Assembly (NCBI GenBank): GCA_003342815.1
Contig: PTEX01000145.1
Span: forward strand, 186,154-250,153
Length of the DNA: 64,000 bases
Reading direction: 5' to 3'
From: Eudromia elegans
Lineage: Eukaryota; Chordata; Aves; Tinamiformes; Tinamidae
The position numbers and the translations under genes were made by a program. The notes under the pieces were generated by a model. That model saw only the letters and a program-made list of their open reading frames with translations. It was not told where the DNA came from and made no database searches. Shown here piece by piece: positions 14,401 through 27,348 of the stretch. Numbering within the stretch: position 1 is the stretch's first letter; every line of letters starts with the position of its first letter.

Positions 14401-15697
14401 TTTCTGATTGTTAGAATGTCCATATTAACTTTGCCCTGGTGGCAGCTGCAATGCCTAATTTAAAGATACAAAGTGTGGTAAAATTTCTCCATCTCACACA
14501 TCAGACACTTTTTTCTTCAGAAGAGGACTCCTATTCTGCCTCTGTCTTTCTGTACACAGTGATAATAAAAAAAAAGTTTCAGTTCTGTGCAAGTATATTT
14601 TATACTGTCCATAAACACTAGCTTCATTTAAAAGTGTGATGTTCTTTAATGGGACCACAAAGCCTTACCTTTATTATAATATTTTAAATATTCATTCAAA
14701 CATGCTAATTCTAAGCCTTTCACAAACAAGGTATTTTATACAGAAGATTGCTCAGGAAGGATGTGCTTTCTCTCTCTCTATCGCTATTGCCATGCATAAA
14801 AAGTACTTAAAAGGGAATCGCTCCCAAGATTTTAAACACACTGCAAAGTTAACTGATTTGAACATGGACTGAAAAATGTAAATGGTCATTATATTCAATT
14901 TTCATTTCATACAATTCTTTGCTCCATAAATCATACCAGAGTTTCTGTTCCAATTGTAAAAACACTACATTCAACATTTTTAAGGCATCTTTGCAACTTT
15001 ACTGATGTAGTTCTCAGTATAGTTCTCAGAAAGAAAGTATTTTTTTTAGTAAAAATGTTACACAGAAACCTATAATAGACCAACAAATAATCAGCATGCC
15101 TTCTATTTCCTTATTCTTGTAGTGAGGAAGAGAAATAAAATGAAGTAAAATCCTAGCCTTAATCAATAACTAATTTCACTAAGAAAAGTAAGCAGCAGTC
15201 TGGTATCTGTTTTTCAAGGTGATGTGCCTACTTTGGATGAATTGTCATATTGAAGTTATATAACAATTGGATGAACAGAATAAGTTAGCAAGGAGAGAAG
15301 TGTGAAAGAGTTTCATTTATTTTGGAAGTGGGAGACCATGATGAAAAGTGTAAATAAGGCAACCACCTTATAGTCAGCAAAGCTTAGAAACACCAGAAAA
15401 CATTTTGGGATCTCAGGAAAATGTTTCAAAAATATTTATGATACAAAGACAGCTGAAAGATCTAAATAAAAGAACAAGGAGGTGATGATTGTCACTTCTT
15501 GCTTCATTAGGTTCTGATGTAGCATGTTTATGTAATTAACCACTTGTACCTTCAACCAAGCAACGATACTGACAGGAGCAGAAATAGAATTTTTTGTAAT
15601 TCTATTAACTATAGTAATATAGTTCCCCCCTTTATTAATAATATGTTCATAAAACAGAAGTTTTATATTATGAAAATTTAACTTCAAACCCTATATA

Positions 15698-15922
15698 GTG
15701 GCCTCCAGATCTCATGGCAGCAGTGCATGCAGATATCCTCATTCTATGAAAGCAGAAGTGACTAATACAGATTCTTGCAATGTGTATATTTATACCACAA
15801 ATAACTGGGCTAAAAAGGATGTAGTAAAAGAACATAAATTCATCAGCATTCCTAACCTAGTGAATGATTCTGATGCAAAATCAGTTTTATAATGAATATA
15901 AATTAAAAAAAAAAAAAAAAAA
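15698..15922 (+). other. Short ORF directly followed by an A-tract; possible retrocopy or chance
   Basis: An open frame of about 64 codons (15698-15892) ends a few bases before a poly(A) run at about 15905-15922. That order, reading frame then A-tail, is what a processed transcript insertion looks like. However, no AATAAA sits at the expected distance, the peptide (ending near KEHKFISIPNLVNDSD) is not one I recognise, and I could not find a clean target-site duplication. Chance is the more probable explanation. Confidence 0.15.
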
Positions 15923-16259
15923 GAACAGTGAGGGGTTCCTAGGTTCCAAATGCTGATGAAATTAAAAATAAATATAGAGATTCAAAAAAGTCCATTTTAT
16001 CACTTTCACTCTGAAATAAAACCCTTGAAAATGCACATAGCAACTGCAGTTTTCAATCAAAAATCTCTGTTCAAAGTCTTTCTTAGTTTCTTGTAATTTG
16101 TACAGTATTTTTGAAAGGTAAAATCAGATTGAAAAGTTGGGCCTGGACTAAAATTAAGTAAGCTGATTTGTTTGTTTATCCTGTATCTGAGACACAATGT
16201 TATCTGCTCTTATTGAGGCAATTAAAAAAAAACCCACAGAAGTTATATGAAATTAATTT

Positions 16260-17350
16260 TCATGCCCAGAGGGCTGTTGCATTTAGGGAGGCAAAACCAC
16301 AAGCAAATCCCAATCTGGACAAGATCTGAAAGAAAAGGGTTAGTGGAAATACTGTAAAGAATCCAAGGGAAGCTGCAGAGAGGCAGTTTCTGAGCTCTCA
16401 CCTGCACTAGCCCCTTGCATGCTGTGTGCTGAGACTACAGCCAGGTGTGTACAAGGCAGCACAGGGCACTCAAGTTACAGTGCTAAGCAGTCACAGATCC
16501 GGCAGACCACAGACCACGTATATACAAACAAATTAAATATGCCTGAGATGACTGAGGGCATGGAGATCGTAATTCCAGAATGGCTAACCTCCGCCCTCAT
16601 AAATTGCCAAGACTGAGTATCTGAAGGCAAACTGCCCAAGGGGGGCGTTTCCTGCTCTCCTCTGACTGACGTGATACAAGGGAAATCAGACAGTGACAGT
16701 GATAGTGGAAACAGGCCAATATTTTGTCAGGGGATGTGCTGAGAGTTGACCTTCATGGGCAATCACATTCCCATGCCTGGAAACAATCCATGGCACCCTT
16801 GAATTTACTAGCAGCCAAAGAGATTGATATGAGCAGTATTACACGGACACAGAGGCTCAGAGTCCTTAGGCAGTTCTAAGGATTGATCTGGGAACCTGTC
16901 AGGAACTTCTAAAACTGTTTCTTTAACCTAATTTAGAGCAGACTGCCATCATATGAAATATTTAATGACAACATAGCTCTAAAATATTCCCACCTCCACG
17001 TCATGTTAGTCTGTCCTTGCTGTTGCATCAGCCCAGCTGCTTATAGAGTCTTGCTCTGAATCTATCATAAACCTGACCCAGGGTACTAACAGAGGAGCGG
17101 TGCTTATTTCCTCTTTATTGCAGGGTTCAGTGCAGAACTCTGGAACAGTCCGGATCAATACAGCTGTCTGAACTTACCAGATCACGAAAATGATCTGGGT
17201 TACAGCCAGAACTGTAATACAAATGAGCAGCAAGCCATAGGACAGAGCGAGGATCAAATGGCAGTGAGTGCAGAGGCAGGAATATCTGATTCCCATTTTT
17301 ACCAACGTTTCTGCATCATGAAACTGCCCTCTGCAAGCTTTTTAAGTCTG
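16260..17350. other. GC-richer segment of unknown nature
   Basis: Over roughly 1.1 kb the base composition is visibly less AT-rich than on either side, and homopolymer runs are scarce. It contains an open frame of about 65 codons (16419-16616) and the coding-like stretch at 17124-17263. I do not recognise a repeat family, retroviral motif or gene. It might be an old unclassified repeat, part of a non-coding transcript, or a conserved element. Edges are approximate. Confidence 0.3.
17124..17263 (+). other. Candidate cryptic exon, unknown product
   Basis: The sequence is preceded by a pyrimidine-rich tract ending in TTGCAG and followed by GTGAGT, as an internal exon would be. Between them one frame is fully open and encodes a polar peptide containing ELWNSPDQYSC and LPDHENDLGYSQ. 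The same frame is open from a stop just upstream to a stop past 17370, about 88 codons. I recognise no family. The known vertebrate gene order upstream of KCND2 has no gene expected here. A frame of this length occurs by chance in a window of this size, so this is only a candidate. Confidence 0.15.
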
Positions 17351-18184
17351 TTTCATGCAAAAGAAAGCTATTAACTGAAACTATGTTTTTTTTTTCTTCA
17401 TTTTACTCTTATCTGGTTCAATTTCTCTGAAACAGATTAGGAGCACTAACACAACCGTGAATAGCCAAAAGGCACTTCAGAAAGTTGCATTATCGGAACA
17501 ATTAGTTACTGCCTCAGTTGAAGCATATACCTGACTGCAACAAAGATATCTGAAACAAAGAGTAACACATTAAAAAAGCTGCAAATTCATTTAATGAAAT
17601 TCTCTGTATTGAGATGGGAGACAAATATTCTGACCAGTTGGAAATGATGTTTAGAAATCAACTGGAGCCCAGAATTTGACATCCTTTATCTAATACAATT
17701 TTCTCTGTGAACAGGCCTTATTATCTTTAAAAGAGCAGCAAAAGTGCATATTTGGGGGAAGACAAGCACAATATGCAGAAAAAACTAGAATTACAGATTT
17801 CTAGGCTTTCCTTCTATGAAAGATATTTAATGTTGTTTTTCATGTTTCACGAGAGTGCCTGAGTAGCAGGATATTCTTTGTAAGTATGAGCTTTACACTT
17901 GGGACCTCTGGTCATGAAAGTCATAGGGGTCGTAGGTGAAGAAGACTGATCTGAAACCTGAACGAGTGTTTATAAGGAAAGGAGAAAAACTTTTGTTTTT
18001 CATCAGGATGGCATTTCCATTTCTGGTTGAGTGTTTCAGCCTGTTTCCTAGCTATTTCTAATAATGATTATTTTTTTTCCTAATAACAGAAAGGGAGCCG
18101 GACTGGTTTTATAATATAGGTAGTCCCATCCATTTTATCTTACTACATTTTAAAATATTTTTATTGTAGTCATCCTTTTTTCTG

Positions 18185-18203
18185 CGGGGGAAGGGAGGGG
18201 AGG
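18185..18203 (+). repeat. Isolated G-run cluster
   Basis: Runs of five, three, four and two G separated by one or two A lie in otherwise AT-rich DNA. A two-layer G-quadruplex is conceivable; the last run is too short for three layers. Confidence 0.6.
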
Positions 18204-20127
18204 TATGTCATTCATTCTATTGACAATGCTTTCCCAATGTCTTTGTTATACGCAAAAATCATTATTATATTCCTGATTTATGTTCCATGGTCATGAATGG
18301 AAATATTAAATGGCATTGGTCCTGAGACCTAGACTGAGACCTGCCATTCATAGTGTCCCTCTAGCCTGATCCATTTCTATGTGCACTTTAGCCTGTACCT
18401 GACCACTTTACAGTTCTTCCATTAATATTTATTTTCTCCAACTAAACTGATAGTTTTCTAAGTCATATGAACCCAGATGACATATTGAATTGCAAGCACA
18501 TGTATTTCAGTAGAATTACTATACGGTGCTGTTCCTATGCCATATAGATAATATGCAAACTTACAGTAGATTTACTTTATTTCCACTGCTTAGAAGATGA
18601 TCTAGTTTAGCATTAGCAGAAATGAACTTAGTCTGGTATCATTTCCTTTTGGCAAATACAATTTACATTTGCATTTTTGAGTTTCATGTAAAGTACAGGG
18701 CAAATCAGTAGTAAATCTTAGCAACTGCTCAAAGAACATGATAACATTATTGCTGTCTGCAATAGCTGAGACAGCAACTCAGCTATAGCTATGGAATTGG
18801 AATAGAAAAAGCAGACATATATGATAAAATGAAGAGACAAATTCCTAATGTTTTCAGCAGTTTTATATCTGATAAATAATCTTTTCTAGTGAGTAATTTC
18901 CATATTACAGGTTTTTATGCTTTGCATGCCAACTGAAGACAAAACATGAAAAAAAGATTACCAAGAGGAATAAAAAAAAGTTTATTTTATAAGAATATAT
19001 ATAGAAGAAAATATAGTGACATAAGCTTATGAATTAACTAATATATTCATATTTTAAATATTAGCTGAAAAAAATGCATTGGAATCAACATGAAAAAGCA
19101 TATGGAGGCAATGAATAGATTTATAAATGTAATATATATGTTTATATATAAATAAAATACATAAATATATATGCATAACAATGTGTAAGAAACACTTGTG
19201 AATTATATTTGGGTGCTTGGTATGAATGAAATAGCAATACCTATGAGGGTCAAAGTTAAACTATATAGAAATTGCCAATTTTATAGGCACAGATTTATGT
19301 TAACTTTTTCTCCTTGTTCTAATTTTTTATTTATTTTTTTATTTCTTTGCCGTTTTGTCTTCTCCAGAAGTCTTTGCTTGTGATTCACTCTCATGAAGTA
19401 ATGCTGAACAGATAAACATTTTAAATGAACTGAAAATGTGTTTGAAAATGCGTTGAACTTTATTAAATTCACTCAACAATTCAAGTGTTTTGACAAATTA
19501 AGGCAGCCTAAGTATGTGTATTTTCATCCCTTATGTCAAAACTTCACTTTACATGTAATTTTACAAAATAATTTGAAAGTTCTGAATATATTTGCTAACT
19601 TAAAGAAGTCATTAAAATATGAATAAAATCCTTACATGCATAAAGTGAGCTTCAGATATGAGCCAATCAGCTGGTTTTCATAGCATTCTCAAAATAAATT
19701 CTCAACCACAATGACACATGGACTAATATAATGAGTTACTTTGGGGAAAACATACATATCTTGAGGATCTCTCCTGCATTTTTAAAATATTCCACAAACC
19801 ATCTTTGTTTTGGAAGGTAGCTTCAATTTACAAAAATGGACAACATGACTACATTCTGAACGCTCTTTTCTTTCCAGAATATGCTAGTCTGTTTTAAGTT
19901 TAACAAGGCAAAACAAAACAAAAAAGTATTTTAGCATTTTTAGATGCTTTTAGAGCAATCAAATCAAAGAATTACAATAGGAATGGGATATGCCTCAGGA
20001 CAAGATTTTGCATTCTCAGATGAGATTTGAAAAAGAACATCTAATTATGATGTGGTCTTTGTGCCCTGTACCATCTTTCAAATTCTGCTATGTCTTGCAG
20101 TGTACTTCTAACAGGATCTTTTTAAAA

Positions 20128-20311
20128 TATGTATATATGTGCATATGTATATATACATATATGTATATACACACACACATATGTGTGCATGAATGGATGT
20201 ACATATGCATGTATTTATACATAAACAGAACCTTATAATATATGTATATATATGCATATATGTATATATATGTGTGTGTGTATATATGCATATATGTATA
20301 CACATATATTT
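20128..20311. repeat. (TATG/CACA) microsatellite with inverted-repeat arms
   Basis: About 180 bases are built of alternating TA, TG, CA and CATA units. The arm at 20156-20185 (CATATATG followed by TATACACACACA) is nearly the reverse complement of 20265-20296 (GTGTGTGTATATATGCATATATG region), separated by about 80 bases. The locus can therefore fold into a long hairpin. Open frames on both strands here are by-products of the repeat. Confidence 0.9.
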
Positions 20312-20859
20312 TTGTGCATGTTTGTTTGGACTTGAGTCCTAAGACTTCCTGCAAAAGTTGATTGTTGTGGGGGGTGTTGTAGTCACTGAAGCTCCACAGA
20401 GTAAGCTAGCATGACACCATTCTTCTTTGTAGCATCTCACAGTGCAGATCTGAACAAGATATATTTTTGTTAAATTATATTTCAAACATATTTTAAAATA
20501 ATTTATCTTCAATATATCTCACCCTCTTTTTATGTACAGCTATAATAGCTAATGTGTTAGCATACTCATTGTAGAAAATTGCAATGTTGGATATGAATTT
20601 ATTCATCATTTTATAGAAAAACTATTTCCCAGATACAGCATTTTAACTAGCATAAGCTGGTTACTTTCTGAAGCTGATAAAAATGTGGAGAGTGTTAATG
20701 ATCCAGACTGGAATAACATATTATTATTACATACCACCAGGGCTATACAGCACGCCATTCCCAAGTGTGCTCATTTCAGAACAAATTAGTCTTCAGTATA
20801 TTTAAGTATATTTTATTCAGAGAAAACAGCTTTGTACAATAAAAGTCATAAATCCACGT

Positions 20860-20882
20860 TTTATATTATATTATATTATACT
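20860..20882. repeat. (TTATA)n short repeat
   Basis: About four TTATA units in tandem; a simple pentanucleotide repeat. Confidence 0.8.
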
Positions 20883-23800
20883 GGACTAATTACAAAGAGG
20901 TAATAAGTTAGATAAACTTTCTAGGGGGCATATTCTCCTTATCAGGTCAGGGAAATTAATTCCAAGTAGAGCAACAGATATAGTGGCAAGCTGTTGACAG
21001 AGATCTTGTAATTTAATTAAGAAACAGGCTATTATCAAGGTAATTTTTTAAGGTGCAGCTGTGGGTTCCTTCCTAATTATCATGTCTAAATTTATAATGA
21101 CAAGAAAGCATGTTTCAACAGCTGGAGCAGTCTATTATTTCTTGTGAGTTCTTCCCAGAACAGTATCACATAGGATCACTTGAAACGCTATGAATAAAGA
21201 AAAACACAGCTTTTGTGATAGTATTTTACAAGTTTGCTAAATGATATGGATATGTGGACTTTCAAAAAGAAGTTATAAGAGAAAGAGCTGCACGTATATA
21301 CAAAGCCAGGTTCTTAGAGCAGGCACTGCAACTCAGATTCTAGTGCAGGCAGTTACTCGCCATTCTCAAGCCAAAAGTCCCATAGCAGGTGGCCTTGATG
21401 CATGGAAGATGAACAAAACAGAACTGAAATAGCAACAGAGCACTCTCATAATAAAAAATAGTGCACAATAGAGACAGGGAGAACAATATATCTTCACAAG
21501 AGAAAAGAACAGTAAAGCTGTAGAGGACAGACCAAAATACAAAGCAACAACTGGAAACGATCAGCAGCAGAAAGACAGAGTGATAAATTATAAAATAGGT
21601 GTTTTTGAAAAAACATAGAGGCTGCCAGAAAAGCCAGAAATAACATGGCTGTCATCAATGCACTGCACATGATGATTCCAGGATTCAAAGGAGAAGATAT
21701 GCAGGAAAAAAAACCTACAGCAGTATGTTGAACTAATGGACCATACCTCACATTTAAAATTAACATGGGACAACTGCTACAGCCGTGCAAGAACAGAACA
21801 AAAACAAATCAGAGATATGTTTATTCAAAGAGGCAGACGTGTGAGGATCTGGTAAAATACTGTGTGAGCTCAGATAAACCATTGAAGACACTTATGTTTA
21901 GTCCTAATGTAAATAGGAAAAATGTTTTTTTCAGATTAATTAAGAAACAAAGATAGATAATATATCCTTAAGTTACAGAAATAATAGAGAAGCCTGATTC
22001 ATGTGCTTGATAAAAATTGGCTTGGCAGAGGCTGTTTAAACAAATATTTGTGTGATGAGGAGGGTAGCTGAGACTGAGTACAAAAAATGATGTAATTAAC
22101 AACTTCAGATGCACCATGATGTCCATATTTGGGAACCTCAGAAAACTGAAGAGTGGGATAATATAGGATTAGATATTACTTGGGGACAGTAGCAAAAATG
22201 CCAAGAAAGCAACATTCTTTTTATCTTCTTACCTCTCCTTCACAAGTCATATACCATGGGATGAGGGGAGATAAGTGGATACTTGCGTTTGGACTGCTTT
22301 GTGCTCCCAAAATAAAACAAGTCCTTCACAGGAATGGGAAAATGCTTTTTATTTTACATTGACAGAATAAAACCACTGCATAGGCAAACATATATGCTTC
22401 CCACAGCTGATTACACTGTATTTCCAGTATCAGACATCAAAGTATTCTCAAGATTAGTAGTCTTATCAGGCCTTGGAAGATTCCCTCTTGCAAACGTCAC
22501 CATGTTTGCAAACATCAATATATTTGTAGGATACTACTGCATTTGCTTCCCTTCCTCCAACAAAGAAATGCTGACAAAGGTTAAAAATGCCTCATTAAAT
22601 TATTGCCTTTTTTCTTACATAATACAGTTGTGTAGAAATCTTAATGGATTATTACAATTTTATGTGTACAATTTTATGATGTTTCCCAAAAGCTATGATC
22701 ACCATATGAATAGGCAAGGAGCAGATAATGCAGGAAGTGTATATGTAATCAAAGATTTATCAAGAGCCACGCAAAAATAAGACATTATCTTAGATCTAAT
22801 ACATTTGCAATATATTTGCATATCCATTTATTTGTGAAAGGATTATAAATACTGAGCCTATTTAATAAAAAGACAAAGTAAGGTTGCAAAATATGGGTGT
22901 TGCACACATATGTGTGTGCATGTATGTGCTGAGGAATCAGCAAATGATTTCTCAGCAAAATGGGACTGTTAATATCCTTGTGCCTTATGATAGTGTTAAG
23001 TGTACTTTCTATCTACATTAGCAATAGGTACATCTCATAACCATTTTGGTCCAATGCTCACCTTGAGCAGCTCACAGTAAGCTGAGTATCTTTTCCTCTT
23101 TCATTTATTGAATTTCACAGCTGACCACTATGTTCTTACACATTACTAAGAACTGAAGAAAGCCCCTCAGTGAGGATTTGCAGCTGTTAATCTGTAATTG
23201 GTGGTAGATAGCCAAGCCAGCCTTTTCTAAGAGGCCCTCTTTCTCATTGTCTTCCTGTTATCCAATAACTGAGGAATCCAGTACCATTGGAATACATTCA
23301 GATCCCTCCTTGGTCAGGTAAATTGGAACTGATATCCCTCCCCACTCAAAAGACTACAGCAGCAACAAGACTATGATGAATATATGATTTCCTTGCCCTG
23401 TAGAAAATGCTTTTCTCTGGGTAAACTCTTAAAATGTAATGAGACAAGTGATTGACTCTAAGTTTTATAGTTTAGACAGGTTAGAGAAAGATTCCTGTCT
23501 CAGATAAAAGGTTTGTTGTTCAAAGAAATAGATTTAAGAAATTTTAGAGGCAGACTCAAAGAAAATCTCACGGTTAAATCACTCTCTTGGAAAATATGTA
23601 TTCAAATGGTCTCAAGCTGAAGGGACAGGTGAACGAAAACTGAGTGTATATCATCTACTTCCACAGTGAGTGCTAAAACCAGCCCTTTTTGGCTGTGCTT
23701 TATGCAGAACATAATCTGCACAGTGTGCAGTAAATGATTGCAAGGTCAGACTGCAGGAAATCTAAGAGGGACGCCCAGCCTGTGAATCCTAATGGGTACC

Positions 23801-25349
23801 AGTACAAGAGAAGAATCAATCTACTCATTCCTATACAGAACTGGTTGATTCTGGAAATTTTATAGCAGAAACAGAAGTCTTACAGCACCTTGGGAATCAT
23901 TATTATATCAGTAAAATATAGAAAATCATGTGCTCATGATCCAAATTTGAGACTAAACTGGCAGATATGTTAGAAGAACTCCAGTTATTCGTAGCTGTTG
24001 CTCTTGGTATACCAAACTGGGTTTTATAACATGAATAAATAGAATTCTAAAAGAAATATATAGACCACAAGCCCTCAGATATCATTTTTTTGAGGCATAA
24101 CTAGCAGGTGACCTTCCTTCCACAGATGTAAATGCCCTGAAAGTAGCAGAGGCAATTTTATTTCAAAAACTGAGCATATCTCAGTCAGAATACCAGACAC
24201 TATATCAAGATCTTCAATTAAATAGTAACTAATAGAAGCTGAAAGCATAGTGGAAGTCAAGCTCTGTAATAACCTTGTGAAAGCAACAACCTCAGTGTTA
24301 GCCAGCTGGTGCTACTAAGTGCTAAAGGATAGATATTCAGCTAAAGGATAGAACCAGAAACACACTCATATTTGTCATAGCTATTTGCATCAAAGAGACT
24401 AAACTTCTGACAGACCTGTTGTGATAAAGGCTAGATTGCATTTACCTATATGCAGTTGACTGCTTGCTCATAGAATGCATATTTTATTAAAGAATCATGT
24501 CCCAAAAGCGATACTTCCAGAAAAAAAGAATCCAACAATCTGTTTAGCAGTCTGCACTGAGCAAGAAAATTCAGACTGTAGTTCAGAACTGCAAAATATT
24601 TAATATGAAGGATAACTAATATACAGCATAACCTGACAAATTCCACATTATGTGCCTTTTGTTTATATGTTTTTTTTTTCTGGATTTAAATATGCACATT
24701 TATTGCAACTGATAATTTGTCATGATGTATGATGAGCAGTGTTTATAGATACAGCTGATAATCAGGCCATATAGAAATGAAAACTGATATTTGTGAATTA
24801 CAATTTTTTTCTTAATTTGATTTATGATACTCATTCTCAATTTTAGATGCTCACAGTTTTAGCACATAGCTTTGTGCTAACTGGAGGGCTGCATTATTTT
24901 AACATTGTAGAGGGGACACATAATGAGCAACACAGCCTTAGGAAGGCTTATGTACTAAATCTGTAGAATGCCCATAGGATCTTCTTTACTTTCCAGGAAA
25001 ACTTCAGTAAGAAAAATATGCAGGACATATTTGCTAGAGTGATTAATTATATATGAATTTAATTAGCTCAGCCTTCAAGGAAACTCAGAGCAAGCCACAC
25101 AAAACTTCTGATTCTCTTCTGAAATCAACAGAATTCAGTTTGCACAAGTCTTAAATTTAATCCTAAAAATTCAACTCTCACAAAGCTGAATTTCTACGTT
25201 ACAATGAAGGGTAGCAGATCCTAAGATGGCTTACAAACTAGTGAGCTAAGCAGGTGCAGGTTACCAACCAATATGCAGCCAGTTATACTATTGAATTGAT
25301 AGAATAGGCCCTGAAATGACTTTTACATGTGTGAAACAGGACAGTCCTC

Positions 25350-25415
25350 ACAATGTCACAGCAGAGTTCAGAATAGGCAAGGAATTGTTCCTATAGGCAG
25401 GATGCACAAGTCTAC
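25350..25415 (+). repeat. Unidentified dispersed repeat, copy 1
   Basis: The core CAAGGAATTGTTC...GGCAGGATGCAC (25379-25411) matches 30907-30942 with a three-base gap, and the mismatches that remain in the core are all transitions. Weaker similarity extends upstream (GTCCT.ACA..ATG...AGAG in both). This pattern is what two old copies of one repeat look like. I do not recognise the family. Confidence 0.45.
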
Positions 25416-26219
25416 CATGCTCTGGACAGTGAGAGAAAACTATGAAAGCAAACCATGCCATGCAACTTGCTCCCACAGAATGGTCCTTGGTCCATTTTAC
25501 TTCCTAACATACCTCTTGCCAGAAAAGACTGTGGTGGGAAAATGACTCCCTTTATCAGAAAGCTCTCCAGAGAAACTTCAAAGTTTAAACATGCTCAGGA
25601 AGACTGTCAGTCCTCAACAAAAAGCTTTGTGTTAGATCTTCATCTGACATGGATGAGCAGAGTCTTACTGATTTTGACTGAAGTCAGCAGTACTGTGCTG
25701 ATTTCCAGCTGCTGAAGATTCGGCCCTCTGTTTCACAGTAAAGAAATATCTTCAGTTTAGGTCAGTTTAGTTTAAACAGTTCTTAGAGATTCCATTTGTC
25801 TGTGAAAAAGTCTTCTATACTGTGGTTGGTCTTTTGGTCTGTGTCCCTAGATAAAAAGGGATTACAGATCTAAAGGCAGACAAAAGCAAAGCTAAGTTAG
25901 AATTATAAAACATTTCATCTATTATTTTCTTATAGAGGGTCACTAAAAGCAGTAAATTAAATGTTATTAATATCTTGGGGAAACTGTTTCAGAGAATTTC
26001 ACTGTCCATGGGGAAATATGATGCCTTCTCCTTCTGCATGGAATAAGAAACAGAGAAAACATGCAGGTTGAAGCTCTGAATGGAAGAACAAATGCACTGT
26101 TCGTTTGATAATCAGGACAGATATTCAGATACTTAAAAGTAACTATTTTGGTTTAGATTTTTAGATTTCTACAGTTTGTCTTAGGAGTTTTTCTTTTCTG
26201 CTCAGGGTGCTTTTCTGGG

Positions 26220-26268
26220 TTTTTTTTTTTGTTTGTTTGTTTGTTTGTTTGTTTGTTTGTTTTTTTTT
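26220..26268. repeat. Poly(T)-(GTTT)7-poly(T) microsatellite
   Basis: About eleven T are followed by seven GTTT units and eight more T. It is a long tetranucleotide microsatellite. Confidence 0.93.
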
Positions 26269-27331
26269 GGCAGCTACTGACAGTGACAGGCGAGGTGAAA
26301 GTCACAGGATCTTCATTTCCAGTGGCCAGTAATAAACTGCCAGGAAATACTTGACTCAAGAATCACTTTATTACTAAGTTAGGATCTTAAAAATCTCTGA
26401 CATCACAAGCATGGTAGAAAATTAGTACATCTGGGCCCGCTACCCTACAGTTTCTCATTTTTGTGTCTTATTCTTTCTGTCACACTTTGTCCTCTTCTAT
26501 TCAAATGTATTATTCCAAATAGATTGTTGCTTCTGTGAAAGAAGTCTTTGGAAAAATAAGGAACTTCCAAGGAAAGCTAGCCCAAGGGAAAAAGGAAAAA
26601 GATTTGAAGTCTGGGATAGGAAGAATATGTGTCTTTTCATGCATGGATAAAACACATTTTTATGAGTGGGAGTATGCATGAATGACAAAAAAAAATCCAC
26701 AAAGCTGCCTTGATACTGAAATATAACTTAAGTGGGAAATTCACTCATTTTAGGCTAGCCAAGAGCAAAATTATCAAATTCTCATCTGGCATCTTTCTTT
26801 TTCTGCTTAAGACAGAGTCTCAAATATCTGGGTTACCATCAGCTGCAAGTTGGAGCATCCCACTTTGCCTGTCTCTTAGGATCAGGATGAATGGAGGCTG
26901 TAGAGCTTTCTGGTTACAGTGCTCAGAGAGTAGGGGATTTAATATTCTGTCTAACTGAATAGTCAGAATTTGCACTTAGCAACTGCAGCAGCCCCAGTTT
27001 GTCAGAGCATACAAATTCATTGCCCTGATTTGAATCAGTCAGAAGAACTGACTGTCAGGCTTTTCCACTTAAAGTGACTTGACTAGGGCTGTGTAATCTT
27101 ATGTGGAATATATGAAATTTTTTGGGAGATCATCATTCTCTTTCATCTTTATTTCTAAAAAAATACAAGTGTACTTTGGGAATAGAAAAATTATTTTCGC
27201 TTAGCTCTCCACATGAGAGAGAATGGAACACTTACTGACATTTCCCCTACAAAAATAACTGCTACATCTCTTAGGGGTTGCTCCATTTGCAGTAGCTACC
27301 ACAGATCTGCTTCACAACATGGATAGATAGG

Positions 27332-27348
27332 TTTTTTTTTTTTTTTTT
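27332..27348. repeat. Poly(T) run of 17
   Basis: Uninterrupted T homopolymer. Confidence 0.9.

Larger units (their letters stand above)
1..16259. other. AT-rich intergenic DNA, no gene recognised
   Basis: This stretch is AT-rich and all its reading frames are short and unlike known proteins. I see no splice-bounded coding exon, tRNA or rRNA. It contains simple repeats and short tandem duplications that are listed separately. I infer it is intergenic DNA upstream of KCND2, because that gene begins at 48.7 kb on the + strand and nothing upstream resembles another gene. Conserved non-coding elements could be present but cannot be recognised from one sequence. Confidence 0.7.

Noticed and set aside
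20088..20354. Tyr/Ile/His-rich open frames on both strands
   Set aside because: They are translations of the TATG/CACA microsatellite.
22334..22780. Open frame of about 148 codons on the + strand
   Set aside because: Its peptide shows no domain, signal or family resemblance, the region is AT-rich non-coding in character, and a frame of this length is plausible by chance in 64 kb read six ways.
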